Below, piece after piece: positions 53,379 to 62,758 of a DNA stretch of 64,000 nucleotides. This stretch comes from Bog-473 sp963788125 (GTDB lineage: Bacteria > Actinomycetota > Acidimicrobiia > Acidimicrobiales > RAAP-2): positions 1 to 64,000 of the forward strand of contig CAWBFN010000002.1 in assembly GCA_963788125.1 (NCBI GenBank), read 5' to 3'. The translations under genes and the position numbers were made by a program. A model generated the notes under the pieces. That model was not told where the DNA came from. It did not search any database and saw only the letters and a program-made list of their open reading frames with translations. The stretch's first letter is position 1; each line of letters opens with the position of its first letter.

Positions 53379-53929
53379 CGTGGGCCCCCTGCGGTCGGGA
53401 TGGCCAGCACACGGGCCACGTCTCCGGCGCGCCGGGACCACCCGCCACGGCCGGTGAAGGTGATGGTGCGCTGTTGGTAGGGGTCGGTCGCGGCGCTGTC
53501 CGCCGGCTCGAGCCTGACGTCCAGGGCGTCACCGCCCAGTGCGGGAGCGGCCAGGTCCCCCCATTCGATCACCGCCACGGCGTGCTCCTCCACCAGCTCG
53601 GCCAGGGCCAGCTCGACCACCTCGCCGAGCGAGCCCGTGCGGTAGACGTCGGCGTGAATAAGGGTCTCGATCCCCGTGGCTCCGACGCACGCATACTGGC
53701 GCACGAGCGCGAAGGTGGGGCTGGTGACGTGTCCTTCCACGCCGAGGGCGGCGGCGAAGCCTTGGGCGAAAACCGTCTTACCGGCACCGAGATCGCCGAT
53801 CAGGAGGATCACGTCGCCGGGGGCACAGGCCCGTGCCAGGCTCGCCGCCACCGCCCGGGTGGCTTCGGGCGACGCGGTGCGCACCACGACCGGCCACTCG
53901 GTCACGGACGCCTCATCGGTGCGGGTCAC
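53375..53929 (-). CDS. tsaE: tRNA t6A-synthesis ATPase TsaE
   Basis: The 184-residue P-loop protein has Walker A L-I-G-D-L-G-A-G-K-T-V-F-A-Q-G, V-T-S-P-T-F-A-L and H-A-D-V-Y-R-T-G, then V-I-E-W-G-D, all TsaE signatures. It drives turnover of the TsaB-TsaD complex. GTG 53929 overlaps the uracil-DNA glycosylase stop (GTGA). The C-terminus has about 35 extra residues compared with small TsaE proteins. Confidence 0.92.
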   Translation of the reverse strand: MTRTDEASVTEWPVVVRTASPEATRAVAASLARACAPGDVILLIGDLGAGKTVFAQGFAAALGVEGHVTSPTFALVRQYACVGATGIETLIHADVYRTGSLGEVVELALAELVEEHAVAVIEWGDLAAPALGGDALDVRLEPADSAATDPYQQRTITFTGRGGWSRRAGDVARVLAIPTAGGPR

Positions 53930-54498
53930 GGGGCCCGGACCATGAGCCGCTTGGCCCGGACCAGGTCGGCACGCATCTCGGCCAGCGCCTCTCCCCCCGC
54001 ACGCAGCACGAAGGCCGGGTGGTACGTCGGGACGAGATGGCCGGACCGGTAGGGGTACACCGAGCCGCGTAGGGAGCGGATGCCCTCGGCGCGATCGAGG
54101 AGGAGCCGGGTGGCGAAGTTCCCCAGGGTCACCACGACCACCGGGTCGATGAGGGTGATCTGCTCCTCGAGGTAGGGCCGGCAGGCCTCGATCTCGTCTG
54201 GCGCCGGATCCCGGTTCTGCGGCGGACGGCACTTCACCACGTTGGCGATGTAGCACTCGGTGCGGGTGAGCCCTATCTCTTCGAGCATGAGACGGTCGAG
54301 GAGCTTGCCCGAGCGCCCCACGAACGGCTCTCCCGCCAGATCCTCCTGGTGGCCGGGACCCTCACCCACAAAGAGGAGGCTGGCCCGGGGATCTCCCACG
54401 CCGAAGACGACGTTCGTGCGCCCATTGGCCAGCGGGCACTTGGTGCACGACAGGGCGGTGGCGCGCAAGGCCTCCCACCTCGTCCCGGCGTCCGGCAT
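53926..54498 (-). CDS. Family 4 uracil-DNA glycosylase with iron-sulfur cluster
   Basis: The 190-residue protein has G-E-G-P-G-H-Q-E-D-L-A-G-E-P-F-V-G-R-S-G-K and a late Y-H-P-A-F-V-L-R, the two active-site motifs of family 4/5 glycosylases. Cluster Cys are in C-T-K-C near the start and in the N-V-V-K-C-R-P-P region and A-C-R-P-Y. It removes uracil from DNA. The gene lies between alr and tsaE, an unusual place for it compared with mycobacteria. Confidence 0.9.
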   Translation of the reverse strand: MPDAGTRWEALRATALSCTKCPLANGRTNVVFGVGDPRASLLFVGEGPGHQEDLAGEPFVGRSGKLLDRLMLEEIGLTRTECYIANVVKCRPPQNRDPAPDEIEACRPYLEEQITLIDPVVVVTLGNFATRLLLDRAEGIRSLRGSVYPYRSGHLVPTYHPAFVLRAGGEALAEMRADLVRAKRLMVRAP

Positions 54499-54501
54499 CG
54501 T

Positions 54502-55794
54502 CTAGTGGGGCGGCGGCGGGGTGGATCCGCCCGGCCCTTCCACAGCGTTGACGGCGATCCGGGGGACCCTCGGGCCGATGCCGCAGAGGATCTCGTAGCT
54601 GATCGTGCCCAGCAGCCCCGCCCACTCGTCGGCCGTGATCTCCTCGTCGCCCTGCCGCCCGAGCAGCACCACCTCGTCGCCCGGGGCGACCGAGGAGTCC
54701 TCGCCGCAGTCCACCATGATCTGGTCCATGGTGACCGTCCCCGCCAGCGGTCGACGCCTCCCGCCGACCAGGACGCTGCAGCCGCCCGCAAAGAGCGCCC
54801 GCGGCACGCCGTCGGCGTAGCCGACCGGTACGGTCGCCACCACCGAGCGCCGCGGCAGTGCCCGCAGGCGGCCGTAGGAGGGGCGCTCTCCCGCCTCGAG
54901 CGTGCGCACCGACACGACGCGGGCCCGCAACGACATGGCCGGACGCAGCGTCTCGCCCCCCGACGCCGCGGCGAACGCCGCCTGCACCGCCGGCCCGGGC
55001 AGGTAGCCGTACAGGCCGATGCCGCAACGGACCATGCCGTAGCGTGCCGCCGGGAAGGCGATGGCCCCCGCCGTGTTGGCGGCGTGGACCAGCGCGGGAC
55101 GGGTGCCGGCCCGGCGCAGCTCGTCCACCACGCCGTCGAGCTGCGCCATCTGCCCCCGCGTGAAGGCCCGGTCCTCATCGGTGTCACCGTCGGCCACCGG
55201 GAAGTGCGTCCACAGCCCCTCCACCCGGAGCAGCGGCTCGTCGGCGATGGCGCGCACGAGGGCGGGGACGGCGGCGGCCCGGGCCCCGACGCGGTGCATC
55301 CCGGTGTCCACCTTCACGTGGACCGGCGTCGTCTGGCCCCGGCGCCGCGCCGCGCCGGCGAACTGCTCGATGCCCTCGGCGGTATAGAGCGTGGGCGTGA
55401 GCCCGTAGGCCAGTGCGGTGTCGACGGCGTCGGCGCCACACTCGCTCAGGAGGAGGATGGGACCCCGTACGTCATGCTGGCGCAGCTCGACCCCCTCGTC
55501 GACCAGTGCCACGGCCAGCTGCGCCGCCCCTCCGGCGAGCGCGGCGCGCGCCGCCGACGGGCCGCCGTGCCCGTAGCCGTGCGCCTTGACGACGGCGCAG
55601 AGCCGGGCCGGCTGGACCAGCCGGGACAGCACCCCGGCGTTGTGGGTGATGGCCGCCAGGTCGATCTCGGCCCAGGCCGGTCGCGAGTGCCCCTGCGCCA
55701 TCGCCCCCGGGTGGCGCGGGCCGGCCGGCGGGGTCCGGGGCGGCAGGGCGCCCGGGGCACCGTCGCGCAGTCGGCTGAGGGCACCCTCAGCCAT
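54502..55794 (-). CDS. alr: Alanine racemase
   Basis: The product is 430 residues from ATG 55794, or 399 from ATG 55701 (M-A-Q-G-H-S-R-P-A-W-A-E-I-D-L). The PLP Lys is in C-A-V-V-K-A-H-G-Y-G-H-G; most family members have Asp where the first His stands. The second catalytic base Tyr is in V-G-Y-A-D-G-V-P-R. It makes D-alanine for peptidoglycan. The longer start overlaps nnrD by 8 bases. The upstream 31 residues are Pro/Arg-rich and probably not needed for activity. Confidence 0.92.
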   Translation of the reverse strand: MAEGALSRLRDGAPGALPPRTPPAGPRHPGAMAQGHSRPAWAEIDLAAITHNAGVLSRLVQPARLCAVVKAHGYGHGGPSAARAALAGGAAQLAVALVDEGVELRQHDVRGPILLLSECGADAVDTALAYGLTPTLYTAEGIEQFAGAARRRGQTTPVHVKVDTGMHRVGARAAAVPALVRAIADEPLLRVEGLWTHFPVADGDTDEDRAFTRGQMAQLDGVVDELRRAGTRPALVHAANTAGAIAFPAARYGMVRCGIGLYGYLPGPAVQAAFAAASGGETLRPAMSLRARVVSVRTLEAGERPSYGRLRALPRRSVVATVPVGYADGVPRALFAGGCSVLVGGRRRPLAGTVTMDQIMVDCGEDSSVAPGDEVVLLGRQGDEEITADEWAGLLGTISYEILCGIGPRVPRIAVNAVEGPGGSTPPPPH

Positions 55795-57169
55795 GCCGGC
55801 GGGCCTCACTGAGAGTGGCGGAGACGAGGCCGGGGAGGTCCCCCGCCACCAGGCCCTCGCACCTGCCGCGGGAGGCGGCTCTCCCGTGCACATGGGCGGC
55901 CAGCGCCGCCGCACGGTGCACCGCCACGCCCCGGGCGAGGAACGCCCCGATGACACCGGAGAGCACGTCGCCGCTCCCGGCGGTGGCGAGCGCGGGGACA
56001 CCGGCGCCGGCGAGCAGCACGTCGCAGGGCCCGTGCTCCGGCGCGGCGACCGCCGTGAGGGGCCCCTTGAGTAGGACGACGGCACCCAGCTCGGCCGCCA
56101 GGTCCCGTGCGGCGGCCAGTCGGTCGTCGCTGGGCGGCGCCCCCACCAGCCGGGCGAACTCGCCGTCGTGGGGTGTGAGCACGGTCGGGTGGGACCTGCC
56201 GGCCAGCAGCTGGCGGGCCGAGCGCAGGTCACCCAGGGCGGTGATGGCGTCGGCGTCCACCACGAGGGGAAGCGGGGCGCGGGCGATGACGGCCCTGATC
56301 TCCTCCTGGGTGGCGGCCTCCCGGCCGAGGCCGGGACCGATGGCCAGGGCGTGGCACTTGACCGTGGCCTCCAGGAACGGTGCGGCCCACCGTGTCGCCG
56401 GCAGGCTCATCCGGACCACCTCGACGGGCCACGGGGCGGCGGGATCGCCCGGCGACCCCAGCCGGATCATCCCCGAGCCACCCGCCAGAGCACCACGGCT
56501 GCAGAGCACGGCGGAGCCCTCCATCCCCACCGACCCGGCCGCGATGCCCAGGGCGGTGGTCCACTTGTTCGACTGGCGCGGCCGGGACACCAGCCACGCC
56601 GGGAGGTCGGCGTCCTCGACCAGTCCGGCGGCGGAAGGAGGGAGGGGGATCCCGATCTCCGCCACCTCCACCGTCCCGGCCAGCTCCGGACCCGACCCCT
56701 GGAGGAGGCCGGGCTTGTAGGCGGCGAAGGTCACGGTGTGGGTGGCGTGAAAGGCCGCTCCGGGTGCCGCACCGGTGTCGGCGTCCACTCCCGAGGGGAT
56801 GTCGATCGACAGCACCGGCGTGTCCCCCGCCACCCGCGGCGCGTCGTAGGAGCCGGTGAAGCCGGTGCCGTAGGCGCCGTCGATCACCAGGTCGCACGGC
56901 GGCAGCACGGCCGGGGCGTCCGCCGCACCGAGGACGGCCACCCTCGCCCCCCGACGGGCCAGGAAGGCGGCGGCGACCCGCCCGTCGGCACCGTTATTGC
57001 CCTTGCCGGCGACCACCGTGACGCGCCGGCCATACCCGCCGCCGAGGATGCGCAACGCGGCGTGGCCCACCGCCGTCCCGGCCCGACCCACCAGGACGTC
57101 CTCGGACACGGTGGCGAGCGCCGCCGCATCGGCGGCGCGCATCTCGTCCCGGGTCAGGACGGGGAGCAT
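55787..57169 (-). CDS. nnrD: Bifunctional NAD(P)H-hydrate epimerase/dehydratase
   Basis: The 460-residue product combines the YjeF N-domain epimerase (L-T-R-D-E-M-R-A-A-D, A-G-K-G-N-N-G-A-D-G-R, I-D-I-P-S-G-V) and a C-terminal ADP-dependent dehydratase of ribokinase fold (T-P-H-D-G-E-F-A-R-L, L-A-T-A-G-S-G-D-V-L-S-G). It repairs hydrated NADH and NADPH. ATG 57169 overlaps the acpS 3' end by 16 bases. Placement between acpS and alr is the actinobacterial norm. Confidence 0.93.
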   Translation of the reverse strand: MLPVLTRDEMRAADAAALATVSEDVLVGRAGTAVGHAALRILGGGYGRRVTVVAGKGNNGADGRVAAAFLARRGARVAVLGAADAPAVLPPCDLVIDGAYGTGFTGSYDAPRVAGDTPVLSIDIPSGVDADTGAAPGAAFHATHTVTFAAYKPGLLQGSGPELAGTVEVAEIGIPLPPSAAGLVEDADLPAWLVSRPRQSNKWTTALGIAAGSVGMEGSAVLCSRGALAGGSGMIRLGSPGDPAAPWPVEVVRMSLPATRWAAPFLEATVKCHALAIGPGLGREAATQEEIRAVIARAPLPLVVDADAITALGDLRSARQLLAGRSHPTVLTPHDGEFARLVGAPPSDDRLAAARDLAAELGAVVLLKGPLTAVAAPEHGPCDVLLAGAGVPALATAGSGDVLSGVIGAFLARGVAVHRAAALAAHVHGRAASRGRCEGLVAGDLPGLVSATLSEARRHG

Positions 57170-57636
57170 GCGCTGGAGCGCTCGGCCACCACGAAGGCGA
57201 TGGCCACGCCGGTGGTGTGGGTGAGCGAGAGATGGAACCGCCCCGCCTGGCACCGGTCGGCCAGCGCGGCCGCCGGCCCATGGAGCACGACACTCGGGGC
57301 GCCGCGCTGTGGTGACCCGCCCCCGCGGCGGCGCACCTCCACGTCGATCAGCGCGAACGAGCCCAGCCCGGTTCCCAGCGCCTTCATGACCGCCTCCTTG
57401 GCGGCGAAGCGGGCGGCCAGCGACTCCGCCGGGTCGGGCGAGCGGCGGGAGTCCGACTGCTCGATCTCGGTGAAGAAGCGGCCGGCGAACCCGGGGCGGC
57501 GGGCCAGGATCTGGCGGAAGCGGGCCACATCGACGGCGTCCACGCCGACGCCCACCACCGAGCCCACCACCGAGCCCACCGCTGCACCCACCTCCGAGAG
57601 GCGGGCCCCGGCGTCCACGAGGGCGGCCTCGTTCAT
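57154..57636 (-). CDS. acpS: Holo-[acyl-carrier-protein] synthase
   Basis: The 160-residue phosphopantetheinyl transferase has the metal site G-V-G-V-D-A-V-D-V-A-R-F, R-F-A-A-K-E-A-V-M-K-A-L-G and S-L-T-H-T near the end. It loads the fatty-acid carrier protein. About 30 residues at the N-terminus, including the near-repeat G-S-V-V-G-S-V-V-G, are extra to the roughly 125-residue family core. ATG 57636 overlaps the glmS stop (ATGA). Confidence 0.92.
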   Translation of the reverse strand: MNEAALVDAGARLSEVGAAVGSVVGSVVGVGVDAVDVARFRQILARRPGFAGRFFTEIEQSDSRRSPDPAESLAARFAAKEAVMKALGTGLGSFALIDVEVRRRGGGSPQRGAPSVVLHGPAAALADRCQAGRFHLSLTHTTGVAIAFVVAERSSACSPS

Positions 57637-59477
57637 TCGACGGTCACCGTCTTGGCCAGGTTGCGGGGGCGGTCGACGTCCAGACCGTGCAGCCGGGCCA
57701 GGCGGTAGGCCAGCTGCTGGAGGGGCACCACCCCCACGACCGGGGAGAGCAGCGGGTCGCAGGGGGGCACCCAGAGCACGTGATCGGCCACGGCGGCGGA
57801 CTCCTCGTCCCCGTCGTCGGCCACCAGCACGACGGTGGCGCCGCGGCTCTGGACCTCCGCGATGTTGGACAGGAACTTCTCCCACAGCCGGTTGCGGGTG
57901 GCGATGCCCACCACGACGATCCCGGGCTCGATGAGGGCGATCGGCCCGTGCTTGAGCTCGCCCGCGGCGTACCCTTCGGCGCGCAGGTAGGCCAGCTCCT
58001 TGAGCTTCAGGGCTCCCTCGAGGGCCATGGGGAAGCCGACGTGACGGCCGAGGAAGAAGAAGTCGCGGGCAGCGGAGAGATGACCGGCGACCTCGTCGAC
58101 CGCCGGGGCCCGCTGCAATGTCTGCTCAATGAGGCTGGGCAGGCGCTCCATCTCGTCGAGGATGCCCGAGATCTGGCCCGGGGTGAGCGTTCCGTGCAGC
58201 TGGGCCAGGGTGAGGCCGAGGATCTCGAGGGCCACGATCTGGGCCAGATGGCACTTGGTCGACGCCACGCCGATCTCCGGCCCCGCCCGGGTGTAGAGAA
58301 CCCCGTCGGCATGGCGGGCCATCGACGAGTCGACGACGTTGGAGACGACCAGAACCTTGGCCCCCAGACGGGAGGCCTCCTCCATGGCCTTGGACGTATC
58401 GAGGGTCTCGCCCGACTGTGAGACCCCCACGCACAGGGTGCGCTCGGTGATCACCGGGTCCCGGTAGCGGAACTCACTGGCGATGTCGACCTCGGTGGGG
58501 AGCTTGACCCAGTGCTCAATGGCGTACTTGGCCACCAGCCCGGCGTGATAGCTGCTCCCGCAGGCCACGATGCACACCTTGTCGATCCGGCGCAGCTCGT
58601 CGGGGCTGAGCCGCATCTCGTCCAGCACCAGCTGGCCGTGGGCGCCCCGCCGGTCGAGCAGCGTGTTGGCCACCGCCTGGGGCTGCTCGTGCATCTCCTT
58701 GGACATGAAGTCCTCGTAGCCGTCCTTGCGGGCCGCCTCGAGGTCCCAGGTGATGTGGAGCTGCGCCGGGGTGACCGCCTCGCCGTCCAGCGTGGTGACG
58801 GTGATCGCACCGGGGGTGAGCACCGCCAGCTGGTCGTCGGCCAGTGCGTAGAGCTCGCTGGCGTGGCCCAGCAGGGCCGGGATGTCCGAGGCGAGCAGGG
58901 CCACACCGTCGTTCAGTCCGAGGATGAGAGGGGTGGAGCGGCGGGCCGCCACGATGGTGTCGGGCGCCTCCGCATGCACCACCGCAATGGAGAAGGCGCC
59001 GCGCACGACGCGCAGGGCTTCCCTGGTCGCCTCGGTGAGCGGGAGCCCGGCCGCCATGTGCCCCTCAATCAGGTGGGCGATCACCTCGGTGTCGGTGGCC
59101 GAGGTGATGGTGTGGCCCTCGGCGATCAGCTGGGTCCGCAGCACGGCGTGGTTCTCGATGATCCCGTTGTGGATGATGGCCAGTCGACCCGTGCAGTCGA
59201 CGTGGGGGTGGGCGTTCTCCGGCGTCGGGTGCCCGTGGGTGGCCCAGCGCGTGTGGCCGATCCCTGCCCGCCACGGGCCGGGCGGCCCGTCCGCCGTCAG
59301 CTTGGCCAGATCGGCCACCGACTGCGTGCCGTCGGCCGCTCGGACCCGCCAGATCCGCCCTTCGGCCACCAGGGCCACCCCGGCCGAGTCGTACCCTCGG
59401 TACTCGAGCCGGTGCAGCGCACCCAGAATGAGGGTGAGTGGATCCGGGTCGCCGGTGACGCCAATGATGCCGCACAT
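57633..59477 (-). CDS. glmS: Glucosamine-6-phosphate synthase (isomerizing)
   Basis: The 614-residue enzyme begins M-C-G-I-I-G with the nucleophilic Cys2 exposed, and has H-T-R-W-A-T-H-G, H-N-G-I-I-E-N and two SIS sugar domains (C-G-S-S-Y-H-A-G, S-Q-S-G-E-T-L-D-T) ending D-R-P-R-N-L-A-K-T-V-T-V-E. It makes glucosamine-6-phosphate for cell-wall precursors, the substrate of GlmM encoded upstream. No glmS ribozyme fold is evident in the 82-base leader. Confidence 0.95.
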   Translation of the reverse strand: MCGIIGVTGDPDPLTLILGALHRLEYRGYDSAGVALVAEGRIWRVRAADGTQSVADLAKLTADGPPGPWRAGIGHTRWATHGHPTPENAHPHVDCTGRLAIIHNGIIENHAVLRTQLIAEGHTITSATDTEVIAHLIEGHMAAGLPLTEATREALRVVRGAFSIAVVHAEAPDTIVAARRSTPLILGLNDGVALLASDIPALLGHASELYALADDQLAVLTPGAITVTTLDGEAVTPAQLHITWDLEAARKDGYEDFMSKEMHEQPQAVANTLLDRRGAHGQLVLDEMRLSPDELRRIDKVCIVACGSSYHAGLVAKYAIEHWVKLPTEVDIASEFRYRDPVITERTLCVGVSQSGETLDTSKAMEEASRLGAKVLVVSNVVDSSMARHADGVLYTRAGPEIGVASTKCHLAQIVALEILGLTLAQLHGTLTPGQISGILDEMERLPSLIEQTLQRAPAVDEVAGHLSAARDFFFLGRHVGFPMALEGALKLKELAYLRAEGYAAGELKHGPIALIEPGIVVVGIATRNRLWEKFLSNIAEVQSRGATVVLVADDGDEESAAVADHVLWVPPCDPLLSPVVGVVPLQQLAYRLARLHGLDVDRPRNLAKTVTVE

Positions 59478-59559
59478 GACACCTAGGCTACCTGGGGGAA
59501 TTCGGTGCACCGGGACGGGGAACGTCCGGTACCCCGGATCGCGGGCGGGGCGAAGGGGC

Positions 59560-60918
59560 TCAGCCGCCCACTTGACCGAGGGCGGACTCGACGATGTCCG
59601 CCAGGCGGGCCGCCATCTCCTTGGCCTGCTCGGCCGCCCGGGCTTCGACCATCACCCGCACGAGAGGTTCGGTCCCGCTCGGGCGGAGGAGCACCCGCCC
59701 GTCGTGGCCGAGCTCGGCCTCCGCCCTGTGCACCGCCTCCCAGACCTCGGTACAGCCGGCCAGGCGGCCGGGCTGAGGGATGGGCACGTTGAGGAGCACT
59801 TGCGGCACGCGCTCGACCAGCCCGTCGGCCAGGTCGACCAGGGACCGGCCGGAGCGCTGCAGGAGATCCGCCAGGGCGATCCCGGTGAGGATGCCGTCGC
59901 CCGTGGTCGAGCGTGTGCGGAAGATGATGTGGCCGGACTGCTCGCCACCCAGGGAGAGGCCGTCGGCGTCGAGGGCCGCCAGCACGTGGCGGTCGCCGAC
60001 GTCCGTCTCCCGGACGCTGATGCCCCGGGACTCCATCGCCAGCCGGAACCCGAGATTGGTCATGACGGTCACCACCACGGTGTTGCCCGCCAGGTGACCA
60101 CGACCGGCCAGGTCGAGGGCGAACAACGCCAGGAGGACGTCGCCGTCCACCACGCTCCCGGTGTGGTCGACGGCGATGACGCGGTCCGCGTCACCATCGA
60201 GCGCCAGGCCGAGGTCCGCGCCGCGCTCGGCCACCGTGCGGGCGAGCTCGCCGGGGTCCGTGGACCCGCACCGGTCGTTGATGTTGGTGCCGTCGGGCGT
60301 GTCGTGCAGGGCGGTGACCGTCGCTCCCAGCCGGGCCAGCACGGTGGGCGCGAACGCGCTGGCGGCGCCGTTGGCGCAGTCCACCACGATGTGCATCCCG
60401 GCGAAGGTACGCCCTTCGGTGGCCGCCGCCAGGTGCTTGCGGTAGAGGTCGGCCCCCTCGGGGTCCGCCGTGATCCGGCCGACGCCGTGCCCGGTCGGCC
60501 GGCGGGGCGGGCCATCGGGGTCGTCCAGGATGGAGGTGATCTCCCGATCGACGTCGGCCTCCAGCGCCACGGGCAGTTTCGTCCCCATGGAGCTGAAGAG
60601 CTTTATGCCGTTGTCGCCGAAGGGATTGTGCGAGGCCGACACCATGGCGCCCGGCAGGTTCCGGTACTCGGCGACGGTCGCCACCCCGGGGGTAGGCAGC
60701 ACACCCAGGTCGATGACGTCCGCCCCCTCGGAGGCCAGACCGGCCGAGAGCGCGGCCTGCAGGAGGGGGCCCGAACGCCTGGTGTCGCGTCCGACGACGA
60801 AGGCCGGGGCGGGCAGGATCCGAGCCGTGGCCCGGCCGATGGCCAGGGCCAACTCCGCCGTGAGGTCCTCGTTTGCGACACCTCGGACCCCATCGGTGCC
60901 GAAGTGTGCCGGCGCCAC
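59560..60918 (-). CDS. glmM: Phosphoglucosamine mutase
   Basis: The 452-residue mutase has F-G-T-D-G-V-R-G, the phospho-Ser in S-A-S-H-N-P-F-G-D-N-G (Ser96), the metal loop L-D-G-D-A-D-R and the sugar-phosphate loop R-P-S-G-T-E-P-L-V-R. It converts glucosamine-6- to glucosamine-1-phosphate. GTG 60918 is 4 bases after the rpsI stop, so glmM is cotranscribed with the ribosomal protein genes rplM and rpsI, as in other actinobacteria. Confidence 0.95.
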   Translation of the reverse strand: MAPAHFGTDGVRGVANEDLTAELALAIGRATARILPAPAFVVGRDTRRSGPLLQAALSAGLASEGADVIDLGVLPTPGVATVAEYRNLPGAMVSASHNPFGDNGIKLFSSMGTKLPVALEADVDREITSILDDPDGPPRRPTGHGVGRITADPEGADLYRKHLAAATEGRTFAGMHIVVDCANGAASAFAPTVLARLGATVTALHDTPDGTNINDRCGSTDPGELARTVAERGADLGLALDGDADRVIAVDHTGSVVDGDVLLALFALDLAGRGHLAGNTVVVTVMTNLGFRLAMESRGISVRETDVGDRHVLAALDADGLSLGGEQSGHIIFRTRSTTGDGILTGIALADLLQRSGRSLVDLADGLVERVPQVLLNVPIPQPGRLAGCTEVWEAVHRAEAELGHDGRVLLRPSGTEPLVRVMVEARAAEQAKEMAARLADIVESALGQVGG

Positions 60919-60922
60919 GCTC

Positions 60923-61315
60923 CTACCGCTTGGAGTACTGGGGCGCCTTGCGGGCCTTCTTCAACCCGTACTTCTTCGACTCCTTCTCGCGCGCGTCGCG
61001 CGTGAGGAGCCCTGAGCGCTTCAGGGCGGCACGGTGTTCGGGATCCATCTCACACAGGCTGCGGGCGATGCCGAGGCGCATGGCGCCGGCCTGGCCCGAG
61101 ATGCCGCCCCCGTCGATGGTGGCCTCAATGTCGTAGGACTCGGTGGTGTTGGTGATGCGCAGGGGCTCGGTCACCAGCATGCGGTGGGTGGCCGAGGTGA
61201 AGTAGGCCTCAATGGGGTGCGCGTTGACCGTGATCGCCCCCTGGCCGGGGCGGAATCGGACCCGCGCCACGGCCTGCTTTCGTCGACCGGTCGTCTGGGT
61301 GAGTGGTACGGGCAT
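60923..61315 (-). CDS. rpsI: 30S ribosomal protein S9
   Basis: The 130-residue protein has G-R-R-K-Q-A-V-A-R-V-R, G-G-G-I-S-G-Q-A-G-A-M-R-L-G-I-A-R and the basic C-terminus K-A-R-K-A-P-Q-Y-S-K-R, whose last Arg reaches the ribosomal P site. It follows rplM by 18 bases. Confidence 0.97.
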   Translation of the reverse strand: MPVPLTQTTGRRKQAVARVRFRPGQGAITVNAHPIEAYFTSATHRMLVTEPLRITNTTESYDIEATIDGGGISGQAGAMRLGIARSLCEMDPEHRAALKRSGLLTRDAREKESKKYGLKKARKAPQYSKR

Positions 61316-61333
61316 GTGCGCTCCTTAGGTCGT

Positions 61334-61783
61334 TCAGCTGGCCCGACGGGCCGCCGGCAGCTCGAGTGGCTCGGGGCGCTGGGCGGCATGGGGGTGGTCC
61401 GGTCCGACGTAGACGTTGAGCTTGCCCAACATCGCCCGCCCGAGGGAGTTCTTGGGCAGCATGCCCCGGACGGAGCGGCGGATCATTTCGTCGGGCGAGC
61501 GGTCGAGGAGCTCGGCGTAGCTGGTGGCGCGCAGGCCGCCCGGATAGCCACTGTGGCGGTAGGCCATCTTGGCCCCGGCCTTGCCCGCGGTCAGGAGCAC
61601 CTTGTCGGCGTTGACCACCACCACGTGGTCGCCGGTGTCGACGTGCGGTGCGAAGTAGGGACGGTGCTTCCCGCGCAAGATGCGCGCCACTTCCGAGGCG
61701 AGACGACCGAGGACGAGGCCTTCGGCGTCGACCACGTACCAGGCACGCTGGATCTCGCTGACTTTGGGTGAAAATGTGCGCAA
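61334..61783 (-). CDS. rplM: 50S ribosomal protein L13
   Basis: The 149-residue product starts with TTG at 61783 (read M-R-T-F-S-P-K-V), the position expected from homologues. Family motifs are W-Y-V-V-D-A-E-G-L-V-L-G-R-L-A-S, G-D-H-V-V-V-V-N-A and M-L-P-K-N-S-L-G-R. The TTG start and weak ribosome site are unusual for a highly expressed protein and may reflect control by L13 itself. It leads the rplM-rpsI-glmM unit. Confidence 0.95.
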   Translation of the reverse strand: MRTFSPKVSEIQRAWYVVDAEGLVLGRLASEVARILRGKHRPYFAPHVDTGDHVVVVNADKVLLTAGKAGAKMAYRHSGYPGGLRATSYAELLDRSPDEMIRRSVRGMLPKNSLGRAMLGKLNVYVGPDHPHAAQRPEPLELPAARRAS

Positions 61784-61934
61784 AGGTACGGTCTTTCGCT
61801 GGCGGATGATGCGGAGAGCACGCACCGGGTGGGTGCGCTCAGGTCCTCGGAGGTCCCGTGGGCCGACGTACCACGATAGGGCCCCTGGGCGGGTGGGGCA
61901 AGCCGCCACCGCCGGCGACGGCCGCCGGTCCGCT

Positions 61935-62744
61935 TCAGCCGTACTCCACCGAGACCAGGCAGAGGCCCTGCGGCGGCGCCGGGTCGGCCGCACGGTGGCG
62001 GTTGGACGCCCGCAACCGGTCCATCAGGGTGGCCGAAGTGGCCCGCCCCCGACCGACCTCGACCAGGCTGCCCACCATTGAGCGCACCATCTGGTGGCAG
62101 AACGAGTCGGCCTCTATCTCGAAGCGGAGGAGGCGTCCCGGGCCGATGTCGGCCATCTCGGGCCCGTCGACGACGCTCCATCTGGTCCGGCGCACCCGCC
62201 GCACGATGGGCTCGTCCGGGCCGCGGCCCGGCGTGCGCCGGCAGAAGGAGCGGAAGTCATGGCGGCCCAGAAGAACGTCCGAGGCGGCGCCCATGGCGCG
62301 CAGGTCGAGCGGGTCGCGGATGTGCCAGACCATCGGGTCCAGGAGCGGATCGGGCGTCGGGGCGTTCCAGACGAGGTAGCGGTAGGTCCGTCCCGTGGCG
62401 GAGCGGCGGGCATCGAACTCGTCCGGCACCTCGGTGGCGTCGAGCACGACCACCGAGGGGGCGAGCTGGCGGTTGAGCGCCCGGGCCAGCTCCGGCCCGT
62501 CAAAGGGGATGGGGGGCAGATCGACGTGCACCACCTGGCCCCGGGCGTGCACTCCGGCGTCGGTGCGACCGGCGCAGGTCAGCGTGGGGGGTTGGGGCAT
62601 GCGGGCGGTGCGCCCGATGGCGTGGCGCAGCGAGCCGGCCACGGTCGGCACCTGGGGCTGGAGGGCGAACCCCCGGAAGGCGGCACCGTCGTAGGCGACC
62701 AGCAGCCTCCACCGTTGCAGCACGGCGTCGGCCGGCACGGGCAC
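61935..62744 (-). CDS. truA: tRNA pseudouridine synthase A
   Basis: The 269-residue enzyme has V-A-Y-D-G-A-A-F-R-G-F, the catalytic Asp in C-A-G-R-T-D-A-G-V-H-A, R-S-A-T-G-R-T-Y-R-Y and F-C-H-Q-M-V-R-S-M-V-G. It modifies U38-U40 in the anticodon stem. GTG 62744 is the likely start; GTG 62738 is possible. It follows rplQ by 14 bases. The 151 bases between truA and rplM contain the likely promoter for the L13 unit. Confidence 0.94.
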   Translation of the reverse strand: MPVPADAVLQRWRLLVAYDGAAFRGFALQPQVPTVAGSLRHAIGRTARMPQPPTLTCAGRTDAGVHARGQVVHVDLPPIPFDGPELARALNRQLAPSVVVLDATEVPDEFDARRSATGRTYRYLVWNAPTPDPLLDPMVWHIRDPLDLRAMGAASDVLLGRHDFRSFCRRTPGRGPDEPIVRRVRRTRWSVVDGPEMADIGPGRLLRFEIEADSFCHQMVRSMVGSLVEVGRGRATSATLMDRLRASNRHRAADPAPPQGLCLVSVEYG

Positions 62745-62758
62745 TCGCGGCGTGAGAC

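Noticed and set aside
59478..59559. glmS ribozyme in the glmS leader
   Set aside because: The leader is only 82 bases and shows none of the conserved core I would expect.
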